Part shown: positions 1 to 10,620 of the stretch, piece by piece | How positions within the stretch are numbered: the first letter of the stretch is position 1 | How the letters are laid out: every line of letters begins with the position of its first letter | From: Stictocephala bisonia | Taxonomy: Eukaryota > Arthropoda > Insecta > Hemiptera > Membracidae | DNA length: 64,000 bases | Reading direction: 5' to 3' | Assembly (NCBI GenBank): GCA_035578905.1 | Contig: JAQJVL010000282.1 | Span: 248,001-312,000 of the forward strand | Position numbers and translations under genes: made by a program | The notes under the pieces: generated by a model | Databases searched by the model: none | The model's input: only the letters and a program-made list of their open reading frames with translations | Told to the model about the DNA's origin: nothing

Positions 1-7
1 TCAAGCT

Positions 8-153
8 AGTCGGGACGTAGACAGCCATCGATAGTGTGGCCGATAGTAGAGCCGTGTCCCTGGATGTGTGACTTTGGCGAAGAGTAGGCATGTGACCTTC
101 CCCGTTGGTCACGGCGTCCTTTCACGTCAGTCGGGACGTTGACCGCCATCGAT
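8..153. repeat. Two copies of a 25-bp motif, 121 bp apart
   Basis: A 25-base motif (AGTCGGGACGT..GAC.GCCATCGAT) occurs at 8-32 and again at 129-153 with only two differences. The spacing of 121 bp and the position at the window edge suggest the right-hand end of a longer tandem array that starts outside the window. The sequence between is GC-richer than its surroundings. No function is apparent. Confidence 0.5.
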
Positions 154-1066
154 CCACGCTCCTATGATTTTCTATTATGAGACGCCTAGACACGCTGTTC
201 TGACTCCATATTAAAATCGCGTCTGATGAATACCCATTTCAACAATAAATTATTTATTGTTATGTTTTAATATTCCGTTGAGATCATCAAGTAAGAAGAA
301 CAACTTTCGCGTGTCCAATTCACTTATTTAATATACTTGATTTTACAAAACACTGTATTAGCAAACAATGCATTTACGGTTAGACTAAAGTTTCATTTAT
401 CACAATATATAAGTAACTCTTTAATTAGTTTGTTTATCTGTCAATAATACGCTGATCGATAAGATATAGGTGTATGTTGATTACTAATAGGGAGGTGTGG
501 AATATTGAACAGACTCTTATTACGAAATGACGCAGATTTATAAAGTAACCCGTACGACTATTAACATCTAGCGGCTACCAGCTGATTCTTTCATGATTTG
601 TTAAGACTCTGATCAGTTGGACAATTATAGTGAATCTGATTGACTCTGTGCAACTTCAATTCCCATTATTACTCCCAGATGGTTTTCAGTTCATTTCTGG
701 ACCGGCAGAAGTGAAATGAAGGTGACCACCGATCATTTTCGAAGATCAAATATTATTTCCATACCTCTAACTCTTTTACCAATGTATTTAGAAAATGTTT
801 GCCTATTAAATGGTTTTTTTTTAGTGCAATTACTTCATTTTATTAGCCTACATGGTTTGTTATTAAAAGTGTATTCATAAATTAAGTAAATTTGAAGCGG
901 CAAACTTATTATATTGTAAAACTATTGAATAATATACATATATCTAATTATATATAAGTGACGAGTTTTAATGAGACCTCGATTTCTAAATAGATTAATA
1001 TTAGGTTAAGTCGGCGCTATTCAGGAGAAACAAATGTTTTCTGTTTATGCGAAGGTGTTAACAATG
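154..1066. other. AT-rich non-coding DNA
   Basis: No frame of useful length, no RNA gene and no repeat array seen. Base composition is AT-rich with many short A and T runs, as in insect intron or intergenic DNA. Confidence 0.5.
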
Positions 1067-1086
1067 TTCTCTTGTTGCAGGTGAGC
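1067..1086 (+). promoter_or_regulatory. Candidate recursive (zero-length exon) splice site
   Basis: A pyrimidine-rich stretch ends in TTGTTGCAG at 1080 and is followed directly by GTGAGC from 1081. A good 3' splice acceptor is therefore joined to a good 5' donor with no exon between. This is the layout of ratcheting (recursive) splice sites known from long introns of insect genes. The surrounding kilobases are AT-rich and gene-free, consistent with a long intron. It could equally be a chance AG|GT junction, and no host gene on this strand was identified next to it. Confidence 0.3.
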
Positions 1087-3606
1087 GGTGTGCGTGGTCT
1101 AGATATACGTAAGGAAACATTACAATAAGATTTTTACATAATGTGACGTCATTTATATGTTATATAAGGTTAAGGTTGTACATTCGTTGAGCTAGTGGAT
1201 GGCGTAATATGAAAAGTATTCATTGACATTACAAATAACTTTTCAGGTGGAATAGTTTTAATTTCTAAATAAATTTGATGTACGCCTGTTGTCGGCATGG
1301 TATAGTACGAGTTGTGTATTAAAATTAGACATTCCATCTTTTTTCTTCTTTTATTATTTAACTTACCAGTTTACATGGGCCTGCAGGCCTTTTCGTGTAA
1401 TTTATTCTTGGAATTAAGTCGTCAGCTCAGGTGGGAATTATAAATTTTAACCTGTAGATTGTAACTAACGTACATATGTATTAATAATTTCTACGTTTAT
1501 CCTTGAGGATTTGGGGAGAATAAGGGAGGGACTCACAAGGTCCAGGCTCTGCCATCAGCATAGCAAACTGGTTAAATAACTACTCGACATACATCCAGCG
1601 CACTATTGGATTTGGATACGACCCATTAAACCACCGCCCTCAAAAGGCGTTTGATTGTGTACTTAGAATTTTGTAACGTATAGGCCATTAGACTCTGTTG
1701 CGAGCATGATATTAGTGTATGAACTGTAGACTTTGACTTGACGGGTTAGAGTGAGGAAGAGTCGAAACTCTGCTGGGGTTTCAAGGATAGCAAGGGCTAT
1801 AAACCTTATCACAACGTTCGTTGTGACTGTCAGTTTGGTTTGACATTTGATATTTTATTGAATTTCTCTCCTACTCCATAAAATGTCTAACTCTATCCGG
1901 CTTTCTTATTCTTCTATTATTTGTGTCGAGAGAATGGATCACCAGACTCACAATCCTCTGGTGAACAGCCAATCAATGACTTTGCTCGTGAACGTAACCG
2001 ACTAGTCACCTAGAAAATGGTTTTGTTATTTCCTTTACACAATTTTTTTACTTAAAGAAATCGATATACTTTTTATAGTTTCCTTTGTCCTGGATCAAAT
2101 TCCAGGTCCCGAGAAATAGGGAACAAGAATGAGTTTATCTGAAAACAATTTAACAGACGATGTTCTCAGAATTGTTTGATGATACAAGGAAATTATTTCC
2201 CTTGTTGTTTTTATACACCATTAGCATTTTAATTGTTCTTCGAAAATAAGCCTTTAGTCGAAAATGATGGAAGACTTAACTGTGATCTTAACTAGACTTA
2301 ACTAGATTATCTTTTTGCTCAAGTTTTATTTATTTGTCTTCACTAAAAATATATATATGTTTCATTAATGTTTAATACCAAACAGTATTTTAAAACAAAA
2401 ATTGTATTAATATTTTTTTGTAATAACATTTTAAAATTTTTTTTAATTTAATATTTTAGTGAATAATATTTTATTTTGGATTGTATACTTCACAATTAGT
2501 TATTATCACGTATCTATAAATGTTTATTGTATGAATGTATGTATTATGTGTACGTGTGTAACTTTTTAATTATACTTGTTCATCGTTACAGGAAGCGGCT
2601 TAGTACAGAATGGAAAAAAAAACATAGAAACTCTTTAACAACAACGTTATTTTTTCTATAGATAATTAGGAAATTTAATTTTTATTTTTGAATAATTGTA
2701 TTCCATAATGTATTATTTTTTACCAGAATACATTTACTTGAAACCGTTAAATAGTGGAGAAATAATATTGTTAAAATTAGTTACTTTGAAACTAAAATGA
2801 CCGCTATTTTCTATAAAAGATAAACCTTTCGAAGTCCGGTTTGTGGCAATTAATTTCTCTTGAATAGACCTTTAATTTGATACCAAACTCAACCTAGGCT
2901 TACGGTATGGATTTTCTTTCTACTTCTCGCAGCCCGTCCCTCTGAAAAGATGAAATGTCGGTAGGGCATCAAAATGTATGTTCTTTGTAACCATGATAAT
3001 GTACAAGACTTCACTTTTACAAGTGAAGTCATAGAAAAGTTGTGAATGCGTTTTCATATTTGTTTTCCTCTTTGTATATTTTTAAAATGAAGGCTGAACT
3101 CATTTAAGTATAGTTTATTTGTTTTTACAGAATATATTATTTATTATTTGATTCTCTCTCAATTTGTCCACTGACCACATTTACTGGTAAACATTGTCAG
3201 TTAATTTCCTACCAAACAACTTTGTGTTTAATTTTTGTTGTTTTGGAAATAAACTCATTTACTCCCTTTATACAGCCTTAGATTTTCTGGTAAAGCTTGT
3301 CTAAATATATTAACTGTGCAGTTTTAAAGAAACGCCTTTTAACAAAAATCAATATCTGAAAATGCTCATTCTTATATTTAGTTTCATTTTAAACTGTATC
3401 GATGTAAATGCTGGAACATTTTTTATCAAAATCTTCAACAATTGATGTAGTTGACGGCCGTACCGCCCAGACGCTCAAGGCAGAATTTAAAATTTTCACC
3501 CAATCACTATCCACGAGATAACATTTGAGCAGTCCTCGCTGTTAGCAGCGAGATGTAACTTGACTGGTGCTCCTGAAGAGATATGATACCCATGAGATAT
3601 GAGACA
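1087..3606. other. AT-rich non-coding DNA
   Basis: About 2.5 kb with no supportable gene. A weak acceptor-like site (TTCATCGTTACAG, ending near 2591) is followed by a short frame that runs into poly-A codons. I do not regard it as an exon. 1500-1830 is somewhat GC-richer but has stops in all frames. Confidence 0.5.
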
Positions 3607-3742
3607 CACAACTTGACGCCCCACCCACCCAAGAGGCACAATTTGACGCTCCACCCTCACACAAGAAGTACAACTTGACGCCCCAACCATCCAGGAGGCA
3701 CAACTTGACGCCCCACCCATCCACAGGCACAACTTGATATGC
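3607..3742. repeat. Short tandem repeat, ~30-bp unit, about 4.5 copies
   Basis: The unit CACAACTTGACGCCCCACCC plus a variable tail of about ten bases is repeated four to five times with substitutions and small length changes. The open frames on the minus strand here are products of the array and are not taken as genes. Confidence 0.75.
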
Positions 3743-4562
3743 CCGCTTATTACAATGTGTCTTCAATGTGTCTATTGAAATCACATAAAACAGGAAAATC
3801 AATGTGTTAGTTGTCCTCCTTTGATGTGATTTAAACATAAATTAATTATATGTGAGTAATAAAGAGATTATTTCTGCAAATCGTTGTTTCATCTATGTAG
3901 TAGTAAATACTTAAATACTAGCTATCTGTGTTATTGGAATAGTTGACTTTCATTCTATACGTTTGATCAGTATGCAATTCTCGATTAATATAAGTGGTTG
4001 TGTTAGTAAAGAGGGAGGCTATACCTATTGGTTCCGTCTGAAGGAGCTGTTGGAGAGGTGCTGCACGCTGCTGAGTACCGCTGATGCAGTCGACAGCCCG
4101 TTACGTGACAGAAAGGGCCGCTTTCCCCTCTTGGGCTGTGCCCCACTCACGACATTGGCCTCCAACAACCACTGCAGTTCATCAATCAACATTCATTTTC
4201 TAAGGACCTTTCTTTGACATTAAAAATAATGGATGCCATGTGCTGATTGGCAATTTAATTTATGTATATTTACTAAAGTTGTAAAATAGTATATTTTAAC
4301 AAAAGCTGCAGTTGAATTAAGTTTAATTATGTTGCCTAGTTTCGTTCACTGTTCTATTGAAAATCAACTGTTAAGTTTTTAAAACTTGTTTCAACGTTAA
4401 AATAGTTTAGATTTTGTTAGTTATCAAAATAATCAAGATAATTAATGCTTTTATCCTACTGCTGACGAATGATATGGTCGATGATCAGCCATTTACAGGA
4501 TGTTAATCAGAGATGTGTTAGGGGCTATATGTTTGCTAATTAGGCATATCGCCATTTAAAAC
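3743..4562. other. Intergenic; GC-richer island at about 4010-4190
   Basis: Mostly AT-rich. The segment 4010-4190 has balanced composition, and one plus-strand frame (3963-4217, 84 codons) reads through it, including RLKELLERCC and a Pro/Leu-rich stretch. No splice sites clearly frame it and I recognise no family, so no gene is called. Confidence 0.35.
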
Positions 4563-5072
4563 TATCATTATCATTGTTCTTTCTGCCTCTTGGCAGGTCT
4601 TCATGAAACATTTTTTTTATTCAGTCATCTTTGTTTTGTGCTTCCTTTTTTATTTCCCAATACTTCTTCCCCATCTTAATTTGAAATCTTACCCCCTCTT
4701 CCCCTCTACTATTCCTTCTATTGCAGTCTTCAATAAACATTCCTTTCTCACTATATGCCCCACCAATTCATTTTCCTTCTCTTTATTTCTTTAATTGTCT
4801 GTCTTTCTTCTCTCACCCTTCTCCATACATCTTCATTTGTCACCATTTACTCCCACTTCATCCCCTCCAATCTCTTCCATAACCATATTTCCATTGTCTC
4901 CAATCTATTTACATCCTCCTTTTTTAGTGTCCACGTTTCAGCACCACACTCCACATGTATTTAACTAGCTTCTTTCTTAGTTCTTTGTCTAATGGGCCAC
5001 ATAATTGTCTTCTCTTTCTTCCTACTTTTTCCAATGCTATTCTTGTTTTTATTTCTGTATAATAGTTTTCAA
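4563..5072 (-). pseudogene. LINE reverse transcriptase, C-terminal part (broken)
   Basis: On the minus strand the frame reads EIKTRIALEKVGRKRRQ then LCGPLDKELRKKLVKYMWSV. A one-base shift follows, and the frame then continues as ETWTLKKEDVNRLETMEIW and LWKRLEGMKWE, then a stop, then MVTNEDVWRRVREERQTIKE. Further down, the WIGH-type and KRGRGRP-type blocks survive only in mixed frames, before HEDLPRGRKNN at the end. The pattern is the connection domain and tail of a non-LTR element. It is not a host gene. Confidence 0.8.
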
Positions 5073-5365
5073 TTAGCACAATACGTGTTGGTACATATAC
5101 AGTAAAAGTAAACGTCACACAACACAAATTTATTACAATATAAGCACAAAATGCTCAAATATATTACAATATAAGCCAAAATGCACAAATATATTACAAT
5201 ACAAGTAGTCTACAAAATGCACAAATATTATGGTGATCGATTTTGGTGAACCACGCTCACCATAATATTTGTGCATTTTGTACTTGTATTGTAATATATT
5301 TGTTCATTTTGTGCTTATATTGTAATAAATTTGTGTTGTGTGACATTTACTTGTACTGTTCTATA
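5073..5365. mobile_element. Penelope-like element terminal palindrome inside a LINE
   Basis: 5101-5235 and 5258-5357 are inverted copies of one sequence, about 100-135 bp per arm around a 22-bp centre. The arm is also found, in single orientation, at the 3' ends of the two other Penelope-like copies (9588-9710 and 13860-13990), so its origin is clear. The arm itself contains about three 30-bp subrepeats (ATATTACAATATAAGCACAA type). The left arm holds one extra subrepeat and a short insertion. Head-to-head terminal copies fit the inverted pLTR-like ends known for Penelope-like elements. The insertion splits the minus-strand LINE between its RT core and its C-terminus. Confidence 0.75.
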
Positions 5366-6130
5366 TAATACAAATTAATTAATTTTTTGTATACAGTTTC
5401 TTTTTTAATTTGAGTATGTGTGGCATTCAAAAGGAAATTTTCGAGAATGCCTAACTTTGTTGAAAGTAAAATGCATATTAACGCAAACAGTAAAATTCCC
5501 TTTAGTATGTACTTTACTCTTCTTCTACCCACACTAATCTCCAATTTCCCACAAAACCCTCTCACAAATTGCTTTTTGGTTGAATTATAGCTCCTTTATT
5601 AATCTTCTCTTTTTCTATTCCACACTATAATTCTTTACCATTTCCATGAACAATGGCCACATCATTAAACACTATTTGTTCTTTTCTCAGTACCCTTCTC
5701 TAATGAATCTCAATAGCCAATGGCATCCCTTGTTCCTACCCCCTTCCTAAAAACATATCGCTCTTCTCTTATGTTTTTATTTAGTCTAGCTTTCTATTTA
5801 TTGTCCTTAAAGGATTTTGGCGGCATGTGATATTAGGCTGATTGTTCTAAATTATTACAAAAACGTTTGTTGTCTTTTCTTCTTTGGATTGGTATTATAA
5901 TAGTTTTGCAAAATTCTTTCTGCCATTCTCCCTTATTATATATTTCATTGTACAGTCTCTATAATATTTATTTTCCTTCCCCCTGCACTGCCTTAATTAA
6001 TTCTGCTGGTACAGTATTACATCTCCCACTTTAGCCTTGCCATTCTTCATTTATTTTATTGATGTTTCTAGTTTACTATCTATTATTTGAAAACCTTGTT
6101 CAAACTATAGTGATTCTTTATTTTCTATTG
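5366..6130 (-). pseudogene. LINE reverse transcriptase, N-terminal part (broken)
   Basis: Read on the minus strand, the segment gives MKNGKA at about 6030, then a block equivalent to INLY-N-x-GEWP (seen as REN-G-x-NFAK), then YVFRKGVGTRDAIG at about 5750-5700, and the RGF-G-K-L-E-I-S block near 5560 that corresponds to the usual RGV-x-QGC region. At least six stops and several frame changes occur. It is the upstream half of the element whose downstream half lies at 4563-5072. The clade is not assigned because the EN domain is absent. Confidence 0.75.
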
Positions 6131-6806
6131 TAAATAAAGTCTAGAGAAACCCCCTTTTATAAAAATGTTTCAAAATTTGTATTCTCTTGAAACATTTGTT
6201 TATATTTTTATTCTATTACAAGTTTTGTTAGTTACATGCGTTTTTTGTCAGTATGCATGAGTTTTTTTTATATGGTAATGGAATATTTTTTTATATTAGG
6301 TTAATGTTTTTTTTTTGTTTTTTTTCTTGTTGCTAAAGTATCACAATTTAGGGATATATTTACGAAAACGTCTTAACAGTTATGAAAAATCAACGTATTT
6401 TAGATTATTTAGTTTTTTTATAATTTTGTTGTTGCTGCGTTATACATATATTTTTTTCTTTGTATACACCCTTTAAAGCATATGATGTATGTTTTTAGGA
6501 CCTAAAGACTAAATTGTTCTTATTCAAATGTTATTCTATACAAAAAATGTTTTTTTGTATTTTTTAGTATTAATTTGAGAAAAAAGTAGAATATTACTTT
6601 AACCCTTTCACTGGATTTACTTTGAAAAAAATCACCAACAGTTAATTTGTGAAATAATTGTAATAAACAAACGTGATAAATATTCTGCACTATCTGGATA
6701 GCTTGGAATTTATTACCAATATATTTTACTACCCTTTTAGATTGTTCGAAGTTGTAATTTACAATTAACATTTAATAAATTTAATTTTCGTGAAAGAAAA
6801 TGGTAA
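6131..6806. other. T-rich non-coding DNA
   Basis: Long T and A runs on the plus strand and no frame worth reporting. It may include the decayed upstream body of the minus-strand LINE, but no endonuclease motif is visible. Confidence 0.5.
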
Positions 6807-7632
6807 ACCGAGTTCGTCGAGTGGCCACGTTCTCATTAATAAGGGGCGGAGGGGGGTTGACAGATATGAGCCGAGTTCGTCGAGCGGCCACATTCTCATT
6901 AACAAGGGGCGGAGGGGGGTTGACAGATATGAGCCGAGTTCGTCGAGCGGCCACATTCTCATTAGCAAGGGGTGGAGGGGGGTTGACAGATATGAGCCGA
7001 GTTCGTCGAGCGGCCACATTCTCATTAACAAGGGTGGGGGGGGGGGGGAGTTGACAGGTATGAGCCGAGTTCGTCGAGCGGCCACATTCTCATTAACAAG
7101 GGTCAGGGGAGTTGACAGATATGAGCCGAGTTCGTCGAGCGGCCACATTCTCATTAACAAGGGTCAGGGGAGTTGACAGGTATGAGACGAGTTCGTCGAG
7201 CGGCCACATTCTCATTAACAAGGGTCAGGGGAGTTGACAGGTATGAGCCGAGTTCGTTGAGCGGCCACATTCTCATTAACAAGGGTCAGGGGAGTTGACA
7301 GGTATGAGACGAGTTCGTTGAGCGGCCACATTCTCATTAACAAGGGTCAGGGGAGTTGACAGGTATGAGCCGAGTTCGTTGAGCGGCCACATTCTCATTA
7401 ACAAGGGTCAGGGGAGTTGACAGGTATGAGCCGAGTTCGTTGAGCGGCCACATTCTCATTAACAAGGGTCAGGGGAGTTGACAGGTATGAGCCGAGTTCG
7501 TCGAGCGGCCACATTCTCATTAACAAGGGTCAGGGGAGTTGACAGGTATGAGCCGAGTTCGTTGAGCGGCCACATTCTCATTAACAAGGGTCAGGGGAGT
7601 TGACAGGTATGAGCCGAGTTCGTTGAGCGGCA
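6807..7632 (+). repeat. 61-63-bp G-rich minisatellite, about 13.5 copies
   Basis: Copies start with CCGAGTTCGT(C/T)GAGCGGCC and end with TTGACAG(A/G)TATGAG. The first three intervals are 63 bp and carry a GGGGCGGAGGGGGG core. One interval is 68 bp because of a run of G. The remaining intervals are 61 bp and carry GGGTCAGGGGAG. The two unit types are grouped, not mixed, which points to expansion from two founders. Several frames stay open across the array on both strands because the unit lacks stops in some phases, and I treat these as artefacts. One inverted stray copy lies at 10492-10560. Confidence 0.95.
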
Positions 7633-7702
7633 AGGTTTTCTAGTTTGTGGTTATATGCATAATGTAAGTTGATTACACTAATACTTGTTTCAATAGTAAT
7701 AT

Positions 7703-7755
7703 ACACAGTTGAAGATTATGACTATATTCTGTAAAGTCATAATCTTCAACTTTGT
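7703..7755. other. Near-perfect hairpin
   Basis: GTTGAAGATTATGACT (7708-7723) is followed after 11 bases by its exact reverse complement (7735-7750). Pairing extends about five bases further outward with one mismatch. It could be a transposon footprint, a structured RNA or chance, and nothing nearby decides between them. Confidence 0.8.
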
Positions 7756-9587
7756 AAAGGTGAACGAAATATTTTGTAAAGAATTTATATGTACTAATAA
7801 AAGTGTTTTACAGGGATGTTATTCTTTTTTAATTGTTTTAAAGTGCTGATGCTATCTAGATAGGGTAAAAACTTCATTTGCCACCAAAATGTAAGCTTAG
7901 GGTGGTGAATCAATATTAAAAATACTGTAATGTTCATATGGTTATAAGAATGATTTTTATTACGTTGTAGTTAAACATTATTTCCGTATAAGAAACCAAT
8001 CGCTCTGTTAAGTTATAAAATAATCTACCCTTACATCCATAATATCAATTGTAACAGGTCCACCTAATTGACGATTAAATTAATTAAATGAAATAAATTA
8101 TAAATTAGTTTAATGAAGAAATAAGTACATTTAATTAAAACAAATACCGAACATTCAAATAATATTCGGAAATCATTGTAACTTAATAGCCAACAAGTAT
8201 AAAGAATTGGGTAGGCATATTTATTCCATGGCAGTCTTCCGAGACAGGTGAGTAAATAAAATTCCAAGCATTGTTGTCGAGACAGATAAGGCAGACCTGT
8301 TCAGTCTGGTGTCGTCTGGGACGAGTCAATCTAAAGGGGTGTCAGTGTAATACAATGTGATGGTCGAGTCCAATGTAAATGAAAGATATTGTTAGCTGAC
8401 GGAAGGATCACTAGAGGCAGCACCAACCAGGGCAAAAAGCACATGGTCGGGGCGGAAGTTAGCCTCTAACCCAAAATTATCGTTTCTAACGGACTGGCAA
8501 GCCACGCTAGCCTCTCCAACGACTCTTTCACTTCAACTCAGACTCATGTAAGAAGAACATCTCCGTTGTTACCGCGGGTGGCCGCTTGACTCCAAAACCT
8601 AATAACTAATATAAAATGTTGTGACCGTACATATTATAAAATATCTATAAACTATTTAGAAAAGGGCTTCAATATCAAGTTTAAATCTGTCATTATAACT
8701 GGTGTGCGATACGTAAATAAATAATAGTCCCAATGAAGAAAGCCGACCACGAGGAGCAACAGAAAAAGAAACTTAAAGATAAGTTCTAGTTTGTAATTAA
8801 GTTAAATATGTTTCTAGTAATCAGTATCAAGTAAATAACTTTCATTTTTGTAATATTGAAATTCATATATAAATTTAAAGATAAAAGAATGTAATAAATT
8901 AGCTTTTTCAAACTATAGTCTTATTCATTGTAATTTACAGCTCACTGATTTACCCATAAAAAACGACCCTGAGATATTATAAATAAATTTAATTTGAATA
9001 ATATTTTATCAAATTAACAAAAACTTAATCTAATGAAATTCAAGCAGGAGTAGGAGGTTACACAATCAACACTATTGTCTGATATTTAAAACTAACGCGT
9101 TGAGTTCAGTTGTGTTTTTACTCTTATGTGTTTAACTACTAATTGATTTAGAAATTGCAGGGGTGTCCCCTAGTTTTTAATAATGTCATTAGGTTCTAAT
9201 TGTGCAAGAGCATTTAAATATTCATTGCCTTGCATGATTGTGATACAATATGTGCATTGCATGATGTGAGGTAAGCAATAGACAAATTCCTCACAAAATT
9301 AGTAGACTGCGTGTTTCTAATATAACTGTAAAACTCAATTCCTGTGGTAATTTAACCATAAAAACCGTGAACAAAGCGCCCATGACGACAAGGGAAATAT
9401 CATGATGCTTACCTTCATATATTAATATAAATGAATACTATTCACATATTCTCAGATAAACAAGTGGCTCTGATTTCACTGATTTGTAATAAAAATCCTG
9501 AATGTTTATAGCTTTGCAGTGGAAAGTATTGAAGTTATAAAATATTAGATATTAAAAACACCTAAATTAAAGTGAGTAGTCTATGTA
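7756..9587. other. AT-rich DNA with a GC-richer patch at 8280-8600
   Basis: No gene could be supported. 8280-8600 has balanced composition but stops in every frame. A donor-like CAG|GTGAGTAAA occurs at 8246-8255 (+). A tiny plus-strand frame at 8733-8789 reads KKADHEEQQKKKLKDKF and then stops. It is lysine- and glutamate-rich and coding-like, but has no convincing acceptor. Confidence 0.4.
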
Positions 9588-10470
9588 TTTACAGTACAAG
9601 TAATCGTCACACAACACAAATCTATTACAATATAAGCACAAAATGCACAAATATATTACAATACAAGTACAAAATGCACAAATATTATGGTGATCGATTT
9701 CGGTGAACAACGTTCACCTTCCTCAGACCAGAGAGATTCTCAAAAGAATGGAAAATGGTGTTCTACAACCCAATGTATAGTCCTATTGAATCACGTGACC
9801 TCATTGGCTGGAATCGTCAAAATGGCGGCTGCTGCGATACTATTGGTTAATTACTTCTGTTCTTTTAGTCGCTGAAAATACATTATTAAAAACTATTTCG
9901 GAATCAAAATTAACCTGTCCATTCATTAATTTATCACGATTTACATTTTTCGTTAAAAATAATTAACTCTTCCCAAGCATTCATAATACAACTCTTCTTA
10001 CAAACTTTTAGAATATCTGCATTTTAATTTATTTTATTCAAACTGTGGGTACATTTCAGAAGGTGTTTAGCTACATTAGATATTTCAGGTTTCTTGTTTT
10101 TAAAAGCAGAAACGGGGTTTTTATATCTTTTGTTAAAATTTACAGTTTAACTTATGTAAAACATATTACAATCGTTACAGTTAATCCTATGTTTTCCTGA
10201 ATTATTGTATTTATATTCACTTTCAATATTCGGGTGTAAAATGTTGACATAGTATTACAAATCGTAAAAGCTACTGATAAATTGAATTTCTTAAATCTAT
10301 TAATTATTGTGTAAACGGTCCATTGTAATAGAGGAATACATACTTCTTCTGTTGTTTATCGGATTTTTCTTTTTTAAGTTTTGTTCGTTTATCGTCTCGA
10401 ATTTTATTTTCTATTTTCCTCTTTATTCTACTTGACTCATCAATGATTGATTCTTTGTATGCATTGTGTC
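9588..10470 (-). mobile_element. Penelope-like element, truncated second copy
   Basis: This segment matches 13870-14760 along its length, so it is a second copy of the endonuclease and 3' end of the same Penelope-like element on the same strand. It is more decayed. On the minus strand the GIY motif has become G-K-H in SGKHRINCNDC and YIG has become YIS. The stop codon directly after YI(G/S) is shared with the main copy. At its upstream (right) end it stops near a single inverted minisatellite unit. No reverse transcriptase remains. Confidence 0.85.
9790..9850 (+). promoter_or_regulatory. Conserved E-box / CCAAT / ATGGCGGC cluster in PLE
   Basis: Within about 60 bases there is TCACGTGAC (E-box type), CATTGGCTG (reverse CCAAT), AAAATGGCGGC (YY1-like) and a second ATTGGTTA. 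The same cluster, spacing kept, is present in the other PLE copy at 14076-14140. Conservation between copies, plus motifs typical of RNA polymerase II promoters, suggests an element promoter. Orientation and activity are inferred only. Confidence 0.35.
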
Positions 10471-10491
10471 CAAATTTTTTATTCTACCTCA

Positions 10492-10620
10492 ACGAACTCG
10501 GCTCATGCCTGTCAACTCCCCTGACCCTTGTTAATGAGAATGTGGCCGCTCAACGGACTGGCCACTCGACGACTAGCCGCTCAACGGACTAGCCGCTCGA
10601 TGACTAACCGCTCAACGGGA
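10492..10620 (-). repeat. Stray inverted copy of the 6.8-kb minisatellite
   Basis: 10492-10556 is the reverse complement of one complete 61-bp unit of the array at 6807-7632 (GAACTCGGCTCATGCCTGTC in plus orientation). It is followed by short repeats of (G/T)(A/C)CCGCTCAACGGACTAG type up to 10620. It directly abuts the truncated end of the PLE copy, so the two may have arrived together or the PLE broke here. Confidence 0.8.

Larger units (their letters stand above)
4563..6130 (-). mobile_element. Non-LTR retrotransposon remnant, interrupted
   Basis: The 3' part of a LINE lies on the minus strand. Reading from 6130 down, decayed but recognisable reverse-transcriptase blocks appear in the usual order: MKNGKA (finger region), a PI-x-RR-type block, a framework resembling FRKG-x-GTRDAI, and a block matching LCGPLDKELRKKLVKYMWSV. 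These are followed by ETWTLKKED, RLETMEIWLWKRLEGMKW and finally HEDLPRGRKNN just before a short ATGATA-type tail. This block order is typical of the insect 'endonuclease-reverse transcriptase' LINE family. Several stops and frameshifts make it dead. The catalytic FADD region is missing and its place is taken by an inserted Penelope-like palindrome (5073-5365). Confidence 0.85.

Noticed and set aside
4590..4600. Strong plus-strand splice acceptor CTGCCTCTTGGCAG
   Set aside because: It is the antisense of the LINE C-terminal codons for LPRGRK, so the match is coincidental.
6765..7176. Overlapping 80-130-codon frames on both strands
   Set aside because: Repeat products of the 61-63-bp minisatellite.
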